Positions 9,583 through 18,279 of a stretch of 64,000 bases of DNA are shown here, one piece after another. Both the position numbers and the translations under genes were made by a program. Source of the DNA: Burkholderiaceae bacterium. Lineage in GTDB: Bacteria; Pseudomonadota; Gammaproteobacteria; Burkholderiales; Burkholderiaceae_B. Location of the stretch: assembly GCA_017983955.1 (NCBI GenBank), contig JAGOAJ010000006.1, positions 1-64,000 of the forward strand, given 5' to 3'. Below the pieces are notes generated by a model. The model saw only the letters and a list, made by a program, of their open reading frames with translations, made no database searches and was not told where the DNA came from. Position 1 is the first letter of the stretch; each line of letters starts with the position of its first letter.

Positions 9583-10717
9583 CCATTCCAAACACTAGAC
9601 CCCAGAAAGCGCTGCCTATGCCGGCCAGTGACACCCCAGAGGCCGTGGCTAAGAAGGTAACCAGGGCGGCCTCGCGTTCCTTTTCCTCGGCCAGGGCTAC
9701 GGCTAGGCTGTTGCCTATGGTGCCTAGTAAGGCCAGCCCGGCAATCGCGGCTACCAGCTCGCGCGGAAAGGCGGTAAATAGACCAACTACGGTGGCTCCA
9801 AAAATACCGGTGATCAGATAAAAACCCCCGGCCCACACCGAGGCCATATAGCGTTGTCTGGGTTCAGGATCCGCGTCTTTACTCATACAGATGGCAGCGG
9901 TAATGGCCGCCAGGTTAAAGGCATAGCCGCCAAAGGGGGCCAGTATCAGACCAAGTACACCTGTCCAGCTGATCAGGGGCGAGGCTGGCGTCTGATAGCC
10001 ATTGGCCCGTAGCACCGCCAGGCCAGGCACGTTTTGCGAGGTCATGGTCACGATGAACAGTGGCAAACCCACCCCGATCAGCGACGACCAGGAAAAGTCC
10101 GGCATCATAAATACAGGTTTGGCGGGTGTCCAGTCCAGCGCGTCCAGATGTAGAGTCCCGCCCATCCCGGCCCAGAGTATGCCTAGTACCAAAGAAAGCG
10201 GTACAGCATAACGGGGCAGCCATAGTCGGGCCAGCACAAAGGTTGCGAACATAAGCAGCACCATGCCCAACTGCGATTCCATGGCGCTGAACACATCCAT
10301 GCCAAAGCGCACCAATATGCCGGCCAGCATGGCGGCGGCAATGCTGCGCGGCATAAATTGCATGATGCGCTGAAACCAGCCCGTGATGCCTGACAGCGTA
10401 ATTAGCAGTGAACAGAATAGAAAAGCGCCTATGGCCTGACCCATGCTTAGGCCGGACAAGCTGGTCACCAGCAGGGCTGCGCCAGGCGTGGACCAAGCGG
10501 TCAGTATGGGTTCTTTGTAGGCTAGCGATAAGCCTATGCAGCTTATGCCCATGCCTATGCCTAGCGCCCACATCCAGGAGCCCAGTTCGGCGGGCGTGGC
10601 CCCGGCCGCATTGGCGGCCTGAAAAATAATCGCTACTGAACTGCTGTAGCCGACCAGCACGGCGATAAAGCCTGCGGAAATATGGGAGATTTTTAAGTGA
10701 TTTTTTATCGACGGCAT
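9542..10717 (-). CDS. benE: BenE-family benzoate/H+ symporter-like transporter
   Basis: This 391-residue inner-membrane protein has about 11-12 hydrophobic segments and family motifs such as GYSSSVAIIFQAA, AWSTPGAALL, PRSIAAAMLAGILVRFG and TMTSQNVPGLAVLRANGY. BenE proteins import benzoate with protons, but no benzoate catabolic genes are nearby, so the substrate is open. I chose ATG 10717 because AAGGA lies five bases upstream (in AAGGATCAGT); in-frame starts up to 10762 lack such a site. The 3' end runs 41 bases into pxpA on the other strand. Confidence 0.85.
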   Translation of the reverse strand: MPSIKNHLKISHISAGFIAVLVGYSSSVAIIFQAANAAGATPAELGSWMWALGIGMGISCIGLSLAYKEPILTAWSTPGAALLVTSLSGLSMGQAIGAFLFCSLLITLSGITGWFQRIMQFMPRSIAAAMLAGILVRFGMDVFSAMESQLGMVLLMFATFVLARLWLPRYAVPLSLVLGILWAGMGGTLHLDALDWTPAKPVFMMPDFSWSSLIGVGLPLFIVTMTSQNVPGLAVLRANGYQTPASPLISWTGVLGLILAPFGGYAFNLAAITAAICMSKDADPEPRQRYMASVWAGGFYLITGIFGATVVGLFTAFPRELVAAIAGLALLGTIGNSLAVALAEEKEREAALVTFLATASGVSLAGIGSAFWGLVFGMVIYFLMRVLGPRT

Positions 10718-10787
10718 ACTGATCCTTGATGTGTCGCCGGAGATTATAGTCATCAGCGACACATCAGGTCAGTCTAGTAGGGCGAAA

Positions 10788-11546
10788 TCAACGCACGTTT
10801 TCGCTTTCTACTGTCATGTCCAGAACGTAGACATAGCGCGAGGCATCGGCAGGCACATCGCTGCGCGTATAACGCTTGACCCGCAAAATATTACGCACGC
10901 CAGCGACGTGCTTATAGCCTGCGATGTCATCATAGAATAGCTGCCAGTCGCCCTGGGACTGTTTAATACCACTGGCGTCGTAGGTAATGCTACGCACTTG
11001 CAAGCATTCCTTATTGCCAATCAAAGGGTGATGGCAGGGCGCCAACTGCGGCTGGACTTCCAAAAATTCGGTCACGCCTTCGCCGTACTGGGCTTCATAG
11101 GTTTGCTTACCGGTCAGTGTCCATTGCTGGCCATCATCAAAATTTAAGGTCAAGCGTGGGGCTTGTGTGGTGTCGCTATTGGCTATGCCCCAAGTCTTGA
11201 CCTGCTCCAGCTGCTTGCCCAGCTTTTGTTCATAAGCCATCAATGCCGGGTCGTCGCACATGCGCATGGTGCTCACCCCCTGCGTAATCGTCATCTTCTG
11301 ACCATCAACGGCGTAGCTGGCGCCCATGTGATTGCACAGCCCTTGTACGGCCAGGCGTTGGCCTTGGAAGGTCAGCTGGACAGGCTCACGGTTGGCATCA
11401 AAATCGGGCTGCATTTGCCAGTGATAGGCCGACAAGGTGGATGCAGAGTTGATGGCGGCCGCTGTGGGGCTATCGCCAGGAACGGCGCAGGCGACTAGAC
11501 CTTGCAAGGAAATGGCGGTGGTCAGCCAAAGTAATGAACGCTTCAT
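10788..11546 (-). CDS. META-domain/DUF4377 lipoprotein
   Basis: This is a 252-residue predicted lipoprotein with signal peptide and lipobox LVAC (acylated C20). Residues about 40-145 form a META (HslJ-like) domain, with the VQGLCNHMGASY and MRMCDDPALMAYEQKL pattern typical of it. The C-terminal part (about 160-250; EVQPQLAPCHHP, KECLQVRSITYD, VRNILRVKRYTR) matches the DUF4377 layout. Such proteins are envelope-located and linked to stress or heat resistance in some species; no enzymatic role is known. It is a single gene, with 70 bases to benE and 223 bases to the toxin-antitoxin pair. Confidence 0.8.
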   Translation of the reverse strand: MKRSLLWLTTAISLQGLVACAVPGDSPTAAAINSASTLSAYHWQMQPDFDANREPVQLTFQGQRLAVQGLCNHMGASYAVDGQKMTITQGVSTMRMCDDPALMAYEQKLGKQLEQVKTWGIANSDTTQAPRLTLNFDDGQQWTLTGKQTYEAQYGEGVTEFLEVQPQLAPCHHPLIGNKECLQVRSITYDASGIKQSQGDWQLFYDDIAGYKHVAGVRNILRVKRYTRSDVPADASRYVYVLDMTVESENVR

Positions 11547-11769
11547 AAGGTATCCAGTGTGAAATGAAAGGTGACCATAGCATTTGTCGTATCACACGTC
11601 TAAAAATAATCGTCAAGAAAGGTTAGCTAAGGTGTAACTAATAGCGGTATTTTCATTCAGTTATCTGTCGGCTGCTTGGAAGGCCAGCCAGGGTCCGGGG
11701 TACGCGACCGGAGGGTCATGGCCAAGTTAAGCGTCAGGTTTTAATTGATGGTTATGTTTGCATGGCGTT

Positions 11770-12090
11770 TTAGGAAAAAACGACGTCAATACGCCCGATA
11801 GAGCCAGCTGTTTTATCGGGGCCAATCACAATTTGTACGTCGCGACCCAGCTTAACTAGACAGTCTAGAACTTTAGCCTCGCTGATGCCACGAAATTGGC
11901 CGCTCAACATTTTTGAAAGCTTGGGCTGGGTCAGCCCTATTACGTTTGCTGCGTGCTGTTGGGTCCAGCCTCTGTCTTTAATAATTTGTCTGATTTTGCT
12001 GACAAGCTGGGCTTTAATCAGCATTTCATCGGCATTTGGCAATTCTAATGCAGCGTAGACGTTTATCGAGCTGTCTTGTAATGTTGTCAT
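11770..12090 (-). CDS. higA: XRE-family antitoxin, HigA-like
   Basis: This 106-residue protein has a central helix-turn-helix (residues about 40-75: WTQQHAANVIGLTQPKLSKMLSGQ) of the HTH_37/HigA2 kind. As antitoxin it should bind the HigB-like protein and repress the shared promoter. It is the second gene of the pair, 25 bases after the toxin stop, with AAGGAAAGG upstream of its ATG. Toxin-first order is typical of higBA. The C terminus ends in a hydrophobic VVFS. Confidence 0.85.
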   Translation of the reverse strand: MTTLQDSSINVYAALELPNADEMLIKAQLVSKIRQIIKDRGWTQQHAANVIGLTQPKLSKMLSGQFRGISEAKVLDCLVKLGRDVQIVIGPDKTAGSIGRIDVVFS

Positions 12091-12115
12091 TTTGCCTTTC
12101 CTTTTAACTCTTGCT

Positions 12116-12436
12116 CTAGGGTCTTGAGCTATCTTTGATCAGATCCATATCCGGTTTTGGTGTAGTGATACCTTTTGACGATTTTTTCTGAAAGCAATGC
12201 AGAATGTATATGGTTTCTGCAAATTTGACGGTATAAACCGCTCGGTATGTATTGCCTCTATAGTCTTCTACGACTTCTAGAACACCTGCCGACCCAAAGC
12301 CTTTAAGAACTTTTGCCTGGTCATGCTTTTCGCCTAGTTGGGCGAGGTAAAGTGCAAAACCAAATATGTCTTGCACAGCGTCTGGTAGTGCCATGAGGTC
12401 TTTTCTTGTTGATCCTCTCCATCGCAATTCTTTCAT
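12116..12436 (-). CDS. higB: RelE/HigB-type mRNA interferase toxin (Gp49 family)
   Basis: From ATG 12436 this is a 106-residue basic protein with the Gp49/HigB layout: RWRGSTRKDLMALPDAVQDI, FGSAGVLEVVEDYRGNTYRAVYTV, then YILHCFQKKSSKGITTPKPD. HigB toxins cut mRNA in the ribosomal A site. The catalytic basic and aromatic positions (R and Y around YRAVY, K in FQKKS) are present, so the toxin looks intact. A TATAAT box lies only four bases before the ATG, so the mRNA may be leaderless; no ribosome site is visible. An in-frame ATG 33 bases upstream would require a different promoter. Confidence 0.85.
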   Translation of the reverse strand: MKELRWRGSTRKDLMALPDAVQDIFGFALYLAQLGEKHDQAKVLKGFGSAGVLEVVEDYRGNTYRAVYTVKFAETIYILHCFQKKSSKGITTPKPDMDLIKDSSRP

Positions 12437-12440
12437 GTTT

Positions 12441-12469
12441 ATTATACCTAAACAGGTATTAATTGGCAT
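12441..12469 (-). promoter_or_regulatory. higBA promoter with embedded operator
   Basis: Reading leftward, ATGCCA (12464-12469, a weak -35) and TATAAT (12441-12446) are 17 bases apart. A perfect inverted repeat ATACCT-AAAC-AGGTAT (12444-12459) fills the spacer and overlaps the -10, as expected for autorepression by the antitoxin. The last T of TATAAT lies four bases before the toxin ATG. Confidence 0.75.
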
Positions 12470-12678
12470 AAATAACTTTAGAACAGCGGCGCGCTGGTCT
12501 ACCCTTAGCGAAACTATGGGTGTAGTTGATCACATGAAATATAAGAGTTAGCGATTTCCTAAGACATTATTGCGACACTACTTAGGGAAGATGCTTGAAA
12601 CATATGGATTCACATGCGATGTTTCAAGGTTATTCGGATGTGGCACGCTAGTTTTATTTTCTGTGACAGATCCTGAGC
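12470..12678. other. Intergenic stretch with one perfect inverted repeat
   Basis: No gene is visible. CTTGAAACAT (12594-12603) and ATGTTTCAAG (12619-12628) form a perfect 10-base inverted repeat with a 15-base loop and no T run. It could be a weak terminator for emrE or a protein-binding site. Confidence 0.4.
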
Positions 12679-13008
12679 TTAGGTTGCAACGGCCTTGGAG
12701 AACACCTGTATAACTATGACGCCCAGCACAATAAACCCTATGCCGATTAGGGCCGCAGTGTCCAGCTTTTGCCCATAGAACAGCCAGGCGATCAGTGATA
12801 TCAATACTATCCCCACCCCCGACCAGATCGCATAAGCCATACCTACCGGTATGCTTTTCAGGGTCAGTGACAGCAGGTAAAAGGCAATGCCATAGCCAAC
12901 AACGGTAATGGCCGAGGGAACCCAGCGCGTAAATCCGATCGAGGACTTCATCGCCGTTGTAGCAATGACTTCAGCAATAATGGCAAGAAAAAGCAGCAGC
13001 CATTTCAT
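12679..13008 (-). CDS. emrE: Small multidrug resistance (SMR) pump, EmrE-like
   Basis: This 109-residue, four-helix inner-membrane proton/drug antiporter works as a dimer to export cationic compounds. The essential membrane Glu is in [13 protein letters not shown] (E13), and the conserved [16 protein letters not shown] and FYGQKLD segments match EmrE/QacE rather than the guanidinium exporter Gdx. AAGGA lies about eight bases before the ATG. The upstream leader shows no guanidine-riboswitch-like motif that I could recognise. An unknown gene lies 53 bases upstream on the same strand and may be cotranscribed. Confidence 0.9.
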   Translation of the reverse strand: MKWLLLFLAIIAEVIATTAMKSSIGFTRWVPSAITVVGYGIAFYLLSLTLKSIPVGMAYAIWSGVGIVLISLIAWLFYGQKLDTAALIGIGFIVLGVIVIQVFSKAVAT

Positions 13009-13061
13009 TAGGTGGTCCTTGTGTAAGGCCGATGTGTTTTGACGCTGAGTGGCTGGTGAGC

Positions 13062-13406
13062 TTAGCGTGACAAGCAGATCACAAAGGGGTCGCCTCGCCC
13101 TTTGTTCAGATTGCCCTCAATAAACAGCCTGTCTTTAATGATGTCGTACATAAAGCGCGTGCCAGGTATATGGCGGTAGGCGCGATAAAAGGGCTTGTCA
13201 ATTTTGGGTATGGCTATGTCCGGTACGCCGGTGCTGCCATCGAATTCGACTGATAAAGGTTCTTTATTCACCCGCCATTTGTCGCCCGCTTTGGCGGAAA
13301 CGATCAGTCTGGCTTGCTGAACTTGTTCTGTCGTGACATCCAGGTTGGCTCTGCGCATGAATTCGATCACAGCAGCTGCGCCATCTAGCCGATTCTTGGG
13401 GGGCAT
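13062..13406 (-). CDS. Hypothetical protein
   Basis: This is an unrecognised 114-residue soluble protein with no signal peptide, membrane helix or known motif. The N-terminal half ([20 protein letters not shown]) looks helical; the C-terminal half is rich in aromatic and basic residues ([19 protein letters not shown]) and ends VICLSR. Coding is supported by a clean reading frame in the same direction as emrE, 53 bases upstream of it. No function is proposed. Confidence 0.55.
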   Translation of the reverse strand: MPPKNRLDGAAAVIEFMRRANLDVTTEQVQQARLIVSAKAGDKWRVNKEPLSVEFDGSTGVPDIAIPKIDKPFYRAYRHIPGTRFMYDIIKDRLFIEGNLNKGRGDPFVICLSR

Positions 13407-13520
13407 TTTTTACTCTAGGTGGTCGGGGGTGGCTAATAAGTATAGACGATCCGTGTCCCGACCTTGGGGAGCAACCTTACTTGTCAAAATGCCACAACCA
13501 CAGGACAGATAAGAGTGGTT

Positions 13521-13610
13521 TTATATCTCATCTTGTTCGGGTTGGGGGACCTTATCTGGCTCGGGCGGGGGCACATAGGGTTCTGTTGGTTCGTTGCTGT
13601 GGTCTGTCAT
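13521..13610 (-). CDS. Small Pro/Glu-rich peptide (29 residues)
   Basis: A short reading frame starts at ATG 13610 with GGAG seven bases upstream (TGGAGATTGCT) and ends at TAA 13521. The product begins MTDHSNEPTEPYVPPPEPD and is acidic and proline-rich (nine Pro in 29), so probably unstructured. The good ribosome site and biased composition favour a real small protein, but no homology can be shown from the sequence. The rest of 13407-13859 holds no other gene I can support; a 42-codon rightward frame from 13738 overlaps the hemerythrin start but has a poor ribosome site. Confidence 0.45.
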   Translation of the reverse strand: MTDHSNEPTEPYVPPPEPDKVPQPEQDEI

Positions 13611-13859
13611 AGCAATCTCCATTTAGGCGAAACACCTTCCGAAGAGGGTAGGAAAGCATTGCTTTTCCTTGACCGCAACATGCGGGCCCCTGCGGTTTAG
13701 CTGTAGTCGTAAGCACCAAGCAAAAGGCGTTCCCATGTCAAAAAATGGCCAGAACTTATCTTGTCTTCAATGTGGAATATTGCGAAGTGGCACAGGCCTT
13801 GCTATGGGGCGGGGGGCGAGTAATTCGCTTCTACACAATCACCATACTTCGAGGCCATT

Positions 13860-14333
13860 ATGAATAAATCTGAAATTCCAGCCCCGCAAAAAAGCGTACT
13901 AAGCCTTCTGCTTGACGACCACCGTAAGGTTAAGAAGATTTTCAAAGACTTCGAGTCCGAAAAGGATCTAACAGTCAAGCAGAGCATGGTGACTGAAGCC
14001 TGTAATGAGCTTACGGTGCACACGCAAATAGAAGACCAGAAGTTCTATCCATTTTTGCGTGAGCAAGATGCCGAGGCATTCGGGGATTTGCTGGATGAAG
14101 CCAAAGTCGAGCATGCCAGCGCCAAAGATCTCATCAAGCAGTTGTCCAGCATGAAGCCTACCGACGATTTATATGACGCAAAATTTATCGTTTTGGGGGA
14201 GTACGTTGCGCATCACGTTAACGAAGAGGAGGGCGAACTGTTTCCTAAAATCATTTCAAAGAAAATCGATCTGCGCGATTTGTTTGAGCCTATGCGGGCT
14301 TTGAAGGAAAGCCTAGCTGCCAAGAAAAAATAG
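13860..14333 (+). CDS. Hemerythrin-domain (HHE) protein
   Basis: This 157-residue four-helix protein carries the diiron ligand pattern: LLDDHRKVKK (H21), a His with an acidic residue four away in LTVHTQIEDQKFYP, KVEHASAKD, and YVAHHVNEEEGELFP. Bacterial HHE proteins bind O2 or NO or act in iron and redox stress handling; which applies here cannot be told. It precedes a DUF883 membrane protein gene by 111 bases. ATG 13860 is the only reasonable start, although the ribosome site (CGAGG) is modest. Confidence 0.87.
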   Translation: MNKSEIPAPQKSVLSLLLDDHRKVKKIFKDFESEKDLTVKQSMVTEACNELTVHTQIEDQKFYPFLREQDAEAFGDLLDEAKVEHASAKDLIKQLSSMKPTDDLYDAKFIVLGEYVAHHVNEEEGELFPKIISKKIDLRDLFEPMRALKESLAAKKK

Positions 14334-14444
14334 GAAGCGGCTTTGACATTCTGACATAGCCTGTTTCAAGCACACCATCCTGTTTTTATATCAGGATGAA
14401 TACTGAAAGTCCGGCACAAGGTGCCACTATTTGGGAGATATTTT

Positions 14445-14702
14445 ATGGCCACAGTAAGTGATAACGCTAAAAACGTCATTGAAGAAGGTGCCGATATGGC
14501 CGATAAGGCGATTACAACGGTAGCCAGCAAGGCGTCTAGTGCAGCCAGCCGCTTCAAAGAGGTTGCTGATGATGCAGTCGATAATGGCAGTGACGCTTTG
14601 GAAAATGCGTTGATATGCACAAAGGATATGGTTCGCGCCAATCCTATTGCGACAGTTGCCATTGTTGCTGCAATCGCCTATCTATGGGGCCGCATGAAGT
14701 AA
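14445..14702 (+). CDS. DUF883 (ElaB/YqjD-like) inner-membrane protein
   Basis: This 85-residue protein has an amphipathic, Ala/Asp-rich helical N-terminal part (DNAKNVIEEGADMADKAI) and one C-terminal membrane helix (NPIATVAIVAAIAYLWGRMK). The family includes ElaB and YqjD of E. coli, which are tail-anchored and bind ribosomes in stationary phase. GGGAGAT lies seven bases before ATG 14445. The 3' end overlaps the convergent chemoreceptor gene by 21 bases. The C110-like Cys in ALICTKDM is not a family feature I know. Confidence 0.82.
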   Translation: MATVSDNAKNVIEEGADMADKAITTVASKASSAASRFKEVADDAVDNGSDALENALICTKDMVRANPIATVAIVAAIAYLWGRMK

Positions 14703-16094
14703 TAGCTTGTGGTGGGGCAGCATGTTTGGTTCGTCGCTGCCCCTCACTTCATTGGTTTTTTCAGTGCTGTCATGCAGGCGCGCAACAGTGCCAGAAACAT
14801 GGCTGGTGTGGCTGTACAGGTCGTTTGTAGCCTGCTCCATTTGTTGAATTAGTGCCATGTTTTTATGAGTCATCTGGTCTAACTGCGAAATTTCGCCGTT
14901 AATCGCCGATATGTCCTGGCTTTGGGCTTGCCCAGATTGAGTGATGCTTAGGGTAAGTTCGGCTACCTGTTTGACGGCGCTTACGATGGAGTCCATATCG
15001 ATGCCCGCTTTTTCTACTAATTGTCCACCGGCTTTGACTTCGTTAACGGTAGTTTCGACCAGTTGCCTGATGTCTTTAGCGGCGATCGCGCTGCGTTGGG
15101 CAAGCGCCCGGACTTCTGTTGCAACAACTGCAAATCCTTTCCCATGCGACCCTGCATTGGCGGCCTCGACCGAGGCGTTAAGGGCCAAAATGTTCATTTG
15201 GAAAGTAAAGCCATCGATCAAGCTGACTATGTCGACAATTTTAGTGGAGCAGGTGTCAATGGTTTCCATGGAGGTCACTACATTTTTAACAGAGTCTCCG
15301 CCGCAAGCCGCCAAGGTAGAGGCAGTGGCAATAAGTTGGTCTGCTCGAAGTAGTGCGTTTGCGGTGTCATGTGCTGTTGCGCTAAAGGCGCCCATTGACG
15401 CGGACGCCGATCTTAAGCCCTGAGCTTGTGCTGATATTTGGGTTGCCAGCTCAGTACTTGCCAGGGCTATACCGCGGGAAGTGTTGGTCAGGGCATTAAT
15501 GTCAGTCTGCACTTGATCCGAGATTTGCTGAGCGGTAGCAAGCATACTTTGCAGGCTTTTGTTGCTGCTTTCTGCTTTTGTATTTTCATTATCCAGAACT
15601 ATGGCCAGATACGCCAGGACGCCCGCTTCTGCGACGACATACGCGGCGTGGATCAGGACCTTACCCATGCCTGGCTCGGTAAAACAGATGGTGTTGTAGC
15701 CTAATTGTTGTAAATAGTTAAAACTGAGGTGATGTACTGCAGCCACCGCAGCGGCCACGATAATCACCCGCCAGTCTTGATAGCACAACAGAAACGCCAA
15801 TAGTACAAATATACCGAAATGGTATTCCGCTACCCCCATGGCCTGATGAATATGTAACGCGCAAAATAACATTAGCGCGATAGCGACGGCAGCACGAGTA
15901 ATGAAGGCGCCCGGCTTTAGAAATATTAATGCGCTGGGGATGGCCGCCAGTGGCAGACCGACGGTTAGTGTCAGGTAGGTGGTCCCGTATTGTTTTGACA
16001 GGACGAACGAAAGTAGCAGTAGCAGCCATAGGATGGGCAGAAATACACGATCAGCTTTTTTTGCCAATATCACTTTTGGGTCGTCAATTGCCAT
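14682..16094 (-). CDS. Methyl-accepting chemotaxis protein without periplasmic sensor
   Basis: This 470-residue chemoreceptor has an N-terminal membrane region of about six hydrophobic segments (to about residue 170, ending near YLAIVLDNEN) and no large periplasmic ligand domain. A cytoplasmic signalling coiled coil follows. The hairpin tip reads LALNASVEAANAGSHGKGFAVVATEVRALAQRSAIAA split over about 300-340, with the CheA/CheW contact region intact. No HAMP domain is evident. The His/Leu tail (HHKLLLHAAP) is unlike a CheR-binding pentapeptide. It probably senses a membrane or energy-state signal. No other chemotaxis gene is in the window. Confidence 0.88.
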   Translation of the reverse strand: MAIDDPKVILAKKADRVFLPILWLLLLLSFVLSKQYGTTYLTLTVGLPLAAIPSALIFLKPGAFITRAAVAIALMLFCALHIHQAMGVAEYHFGIFVLLAFLLCYQDWRVIIVAAAVAAVHHLSFNYLQQLGYNTICFTEPGMGKVLIHAAYVVAEAGVLAYLAIVLDNENTKAESSNKSLQSMLATAQQISDQVQTDINALTNTSRGIALASTELATQISAQAQGLRSASASMGAFSATAHDTANALLRADQLIATASTLAACGGDSVKNVVTSMETIDTCSTKIVDIVSLIDGFTFQMNILALNASVEAANAGSHGKGFAVVATEVRALAQRSAIAAKDIRQLVETTVNEVKAGGQLVEKAGIDMDSIVSAVKQVAELTLSITQSGQAQSQDISAINGEISQLDQMTHKNMALIQQMEQATNDLYSHTSHVSGTVARLHDSTEKTNEVRGSDEPNMLPHHKLLLHAAP

Positions 16095-16176
16095 ACCAGG
16101 ACTCTCTATAGATTGCTATTTGTTTCATCTAATCACCGGCGAGGAGATTGGTCACTCAGGGATTTCCCTAGGTCGG

Positions 16177-16833
16177 TTACGCCCTAAGTGCTGCTTGCAA
16201 ATAGGAATCAACGTCAGGCTGACGTAATAGCCATGCTTTGTAATCCGCTGGTATGTTGGCGATGGGCATCCCTTTGTGCTTCCCGAAGGTCATGGTTTTC
16301 GGGATTCTTGCTTGCTCTGATAATTTCCACAGCGCTTCCCAATCAGCAACCGGACCGGCAAGGCTAAGTAAATTGGCCAAAAGCGAGCGACAGTTTTGCG
16401 CATCAGCTAGTGCCGAGTGCGCTGCTTTCAGTAGATTCCTGGCGTTGGGCCGGTCAATTAGATAGATCATTGCCGATTGACTATGACTGTCCGCCTGTGG
16501 GTAGAGGCTGCGGCTTAAGGCCAGCGTGCAGATACGTTTGACATTAGGCTGCCCAGCTACCTTCCAGTCATAATCGACATTGTGGCCAATAATGTAGTGC
16601 ACGTCGGCAGGTAGCTTGAAATCCGTATGTGGTGGGCGGTCGGCCAACTCTTCGTCATAAATATGGTGGACAGCTAAGGCGCCCAACGTAATGCGTTCGG
16701 TAGGACGGTAGCGTTGCTCGAATTGTTCGATGACGTTCAGTGTCACAGGCGAGTCCAACCGCAGCCAGGCAGCTTCAATAATTTGCGGGTCGCTGGTTCC
16801 GGTGGTTTCGGTATCAAAAATAACGGTGGTCAT
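16177..16833 (-). CDS. exoX: Exonuclease X-like 3'-5' exonuclease with DUF3820 tail
   Basis: This 218-residue DnaQ-fold exonuclease has ExoI at FDTETTG, ExoII at GHNVDYDW and ExoIII at HSALADAQNC. The C-terminal DUF3820 module (KTMTFGKHKGMPIANIPADYKAWLLRQPDVD) gives the same architecture and length as E. coli ExoX, which acts in mismatch repair and DNA-end processing. ATG 16833 directly precedes TTVIFDTETTG, the expected start; an in-frame ATG 57 bases upstream would add an unrelated leader. Cofactor-binding acidic residues are intact. Confidence 0.85.
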   Translation of the reverse strand: MTTVIFDTETTGTSDPQIIEAAWLRLDSPVTLNVIEQFEQRYRPTERITLGALAVHHIYDEELADRPPHTDFKLPADVHYIIGHNVDYDWKVAGQPNVKRICTLALSRSLYPQADSHSQSAMIYLIDRPNARNLLKAAHSALADAQNCRSLLANLLSLAGPVADWEALWKLSEQARIPKTMTFGKHKGMPIANIPADYKAWLLRQPDVDSYLQAALRA

Positions 16834-17003
16834 AAAAATTCTCTTGTTTGTGGTTTCTATATAGACATTATCTATGCGCTGTTGATACAAGCAGCAATAT
16901 GGCTTACTACTAAAACGATATAGCCGTGCTACGATTTAACGCATTTTCCCAGTAGCCATCTAATGCCTAATGCCATTGTTGTGCAAAGGCGAGACCATAA
17001 CCC

Positions 17004-17777
17004 ATGTTTCTTATTTTTCCTGATACTTCTTCCATCGCCAACTACGTCAGCACCACGCTGATTAATAAAATTAAAACCAAGCCCGAGGTCGTCTTGGGTG
17101 TGGCGACGGGTGGAACCATGGAGCCGATTTATGCGCGCTTTGTGGATCAGGCGCGCCAACAGCAATTGGATGTATCCCAGCTGACTTCCTTCAATCTGGA
17201 CGAATATGTAGGGTTGAGCGCCGAACACCCGAAAAGCTATGCGGCCTACATGCGCCAGCACCTATTCAACCCCCTGGGTTTTGATGGGTCCAGGCATTAC
17301 TTGCCCAACGGCCAAGCGCAGGATCTGGAAGAACACTGCCTGGAGTACTCTGCCAAGATGCAACAACACGGCGGTATAGAGCTGCAATTGTTGGGGGTGG
17401 GCGGCAACGGACATATTGGTTTTAACGAACCCGGTACGGCTTTCGACAGTCGCTGTCATGTCGTGCAGTTGTCTGAACAGACTCGTATAGACAACAGCCG
17501 TTTTTTTGCTGAAAACGCGATTGTTCCTGCTTCTGCCATCACTATGGGCATGCAGGACATCATGGACGCCCATGAGATTTTGCTTATCGCAACCGGACAT
17601 AACAAAGCTGCCATCGTGGCCGAATACTACAAAAATGACATCACCGAGGCTATTCCCTTCACTGTATTGAAACGACATCCCAGGACAAAAATCGTGCTTG
17701 ATCAGGCTGCTGCAAGCCTGCTGCCCGACAGTGTGCGCCAGCGTTCAATAGCAGATGTGCTTTCTCCTGGCGCCTGA
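17004..17777 (+). CDS. nagB: Glucosamine-6-phosphate deaminase NagB
   Basis: NagB converts glucosamine-6-phosphate to fructose-6-phosphate and ammonia in amino-sugar breakdown. The 257 residues show GVATGGTMEPIY (phosphate loop), SFNLDEYVGL (catalytic Asp), LLGVGGNGHIGFNEPGT (catalytic His) and ITMGMQDIM. The protein is the short, Bacillus-like type without the C-terminal allosteric extension of the E. coli enzyme. It stands alone: no nagA, nagC or transporter lies beside it. Confidence 0.93.
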   Translation: MFLIFPDTSSIANYVSTTLINKIKTKPEVVLGVATGGTMEPIYARFVDQARQQQLDVSQLTSFNLDEYVGLSAEHPKSYAAYMRQHLFNPLGFDGSRHYLPNGQAQDLEEHCLEYSAKMQQHGGIELQLLGVGGNGHIGFNEPGTAFDSRCHVVQLSEQTRIDNSRFFAENAIVPASAITMGMQDIMDAHEILLIATGHNKAAIVAEYYKNDITEAIPFTVLKRHPRTKIVLDQAAASLLPDSVRQRSIADVLSPGA

Positions 17778-17891
17778 TTGATCAATCTAAGGGTAAAGCC
17801 CTAGGTCTCTGGTGTTGCGCAGTGTTACAAGCAACTATCCCCAGGGTTATTCACAGATTGTGGGGATAAGTACCTATAGCTGTTTTGTCGC

Positions 17892-18185
17892 TTACCGTTC
17901 CATCCTTACTTCGAAGTACGCCTCCGTTTCCCCTAGATCACGGAACCCGTCATTCCTAGCCTTTGTCGCTGCCGCAATCCACTGTTTGGCCAGCGAGATA
18001 TCGTCTGCTGACATGTCCGTTTCTGTGTTTTCTTCCGACTGCTGCCAAGCGCGATAGGCGAGGGCTACGGCATCAGGTCCAGCTAGGGCGCGTTCTAGCG
18101 TTTTGCGGAATCGCCCTTCGGCATCGCGCCTGGCGCGGTCAGTGATGTCGGTGGGGGCGTCTTGAAGGGTAATCGTGTATGTCAT
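17892..18185 (-). CDS. Hypothetical protein
   Basis: This is an unrecognised 97-residue soluble protein rich in Ala, Arg and Glu, mostly helical in appearance (DRARRDAEGRFRKTLERALA, SLAKQWIAAATKARNDGFRD). AGAGG lies seven bases upstream of the ATG, which supports coding. No domain is recognised. It lies between nagB (convergent) and a terminator on its own strand at 18255-18279. Confidence 0.5.
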   Translation of the reverse strand: MTYTITLQDAPTDITDRARRDAEGRFRKTLERALAGPDAVALAYRAWQQSEENTETDMSADDISLAKQWIAAATKARNDGFRDLGETEAYFEVRMER

Positions 18186-18254
18186 GGTTAGGCCTCTGTG
18201 TTGCTGTGTATGCGTACAGTGTTTTTACCATGAAATGAATTTGTAAGCGCGCGC

Positions 18255-18279
18255 AAAAAAGCCCGCACTGTGGCGGGCT
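18255..18279 (-). terminator. Leftward rho-independent terminator
   Basis: AGCCCGC (18260-18266) pairs with GCGGGCT (18273-18279) over a six-base loop, and on the minus strand the stem is followed by a T run (A run 18255-18260). It would stop read-through from the tRNA gene before the small hypothetical gene. Confidence 0.85.

Noticed and set aside
12594-12628. Terminator of emrE
   Set aside because: The stem is perfect but has no T run and a 15-base loop, so it is only noted as an inverted repeat.
13009-13061. Possible guanidine riboswitch upstream of the SMR gene
   Set aside because: No mini-ykkC or ykkC-like motif is visible and the pump's residues fit EmrE rather than Gdx.
14941-15423. 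Rightward frame of 160 codons in the chemoreceptor gene
   Set aside because: Complement of the MCP coiled coil; Ser/Ala-rich nonsense product.
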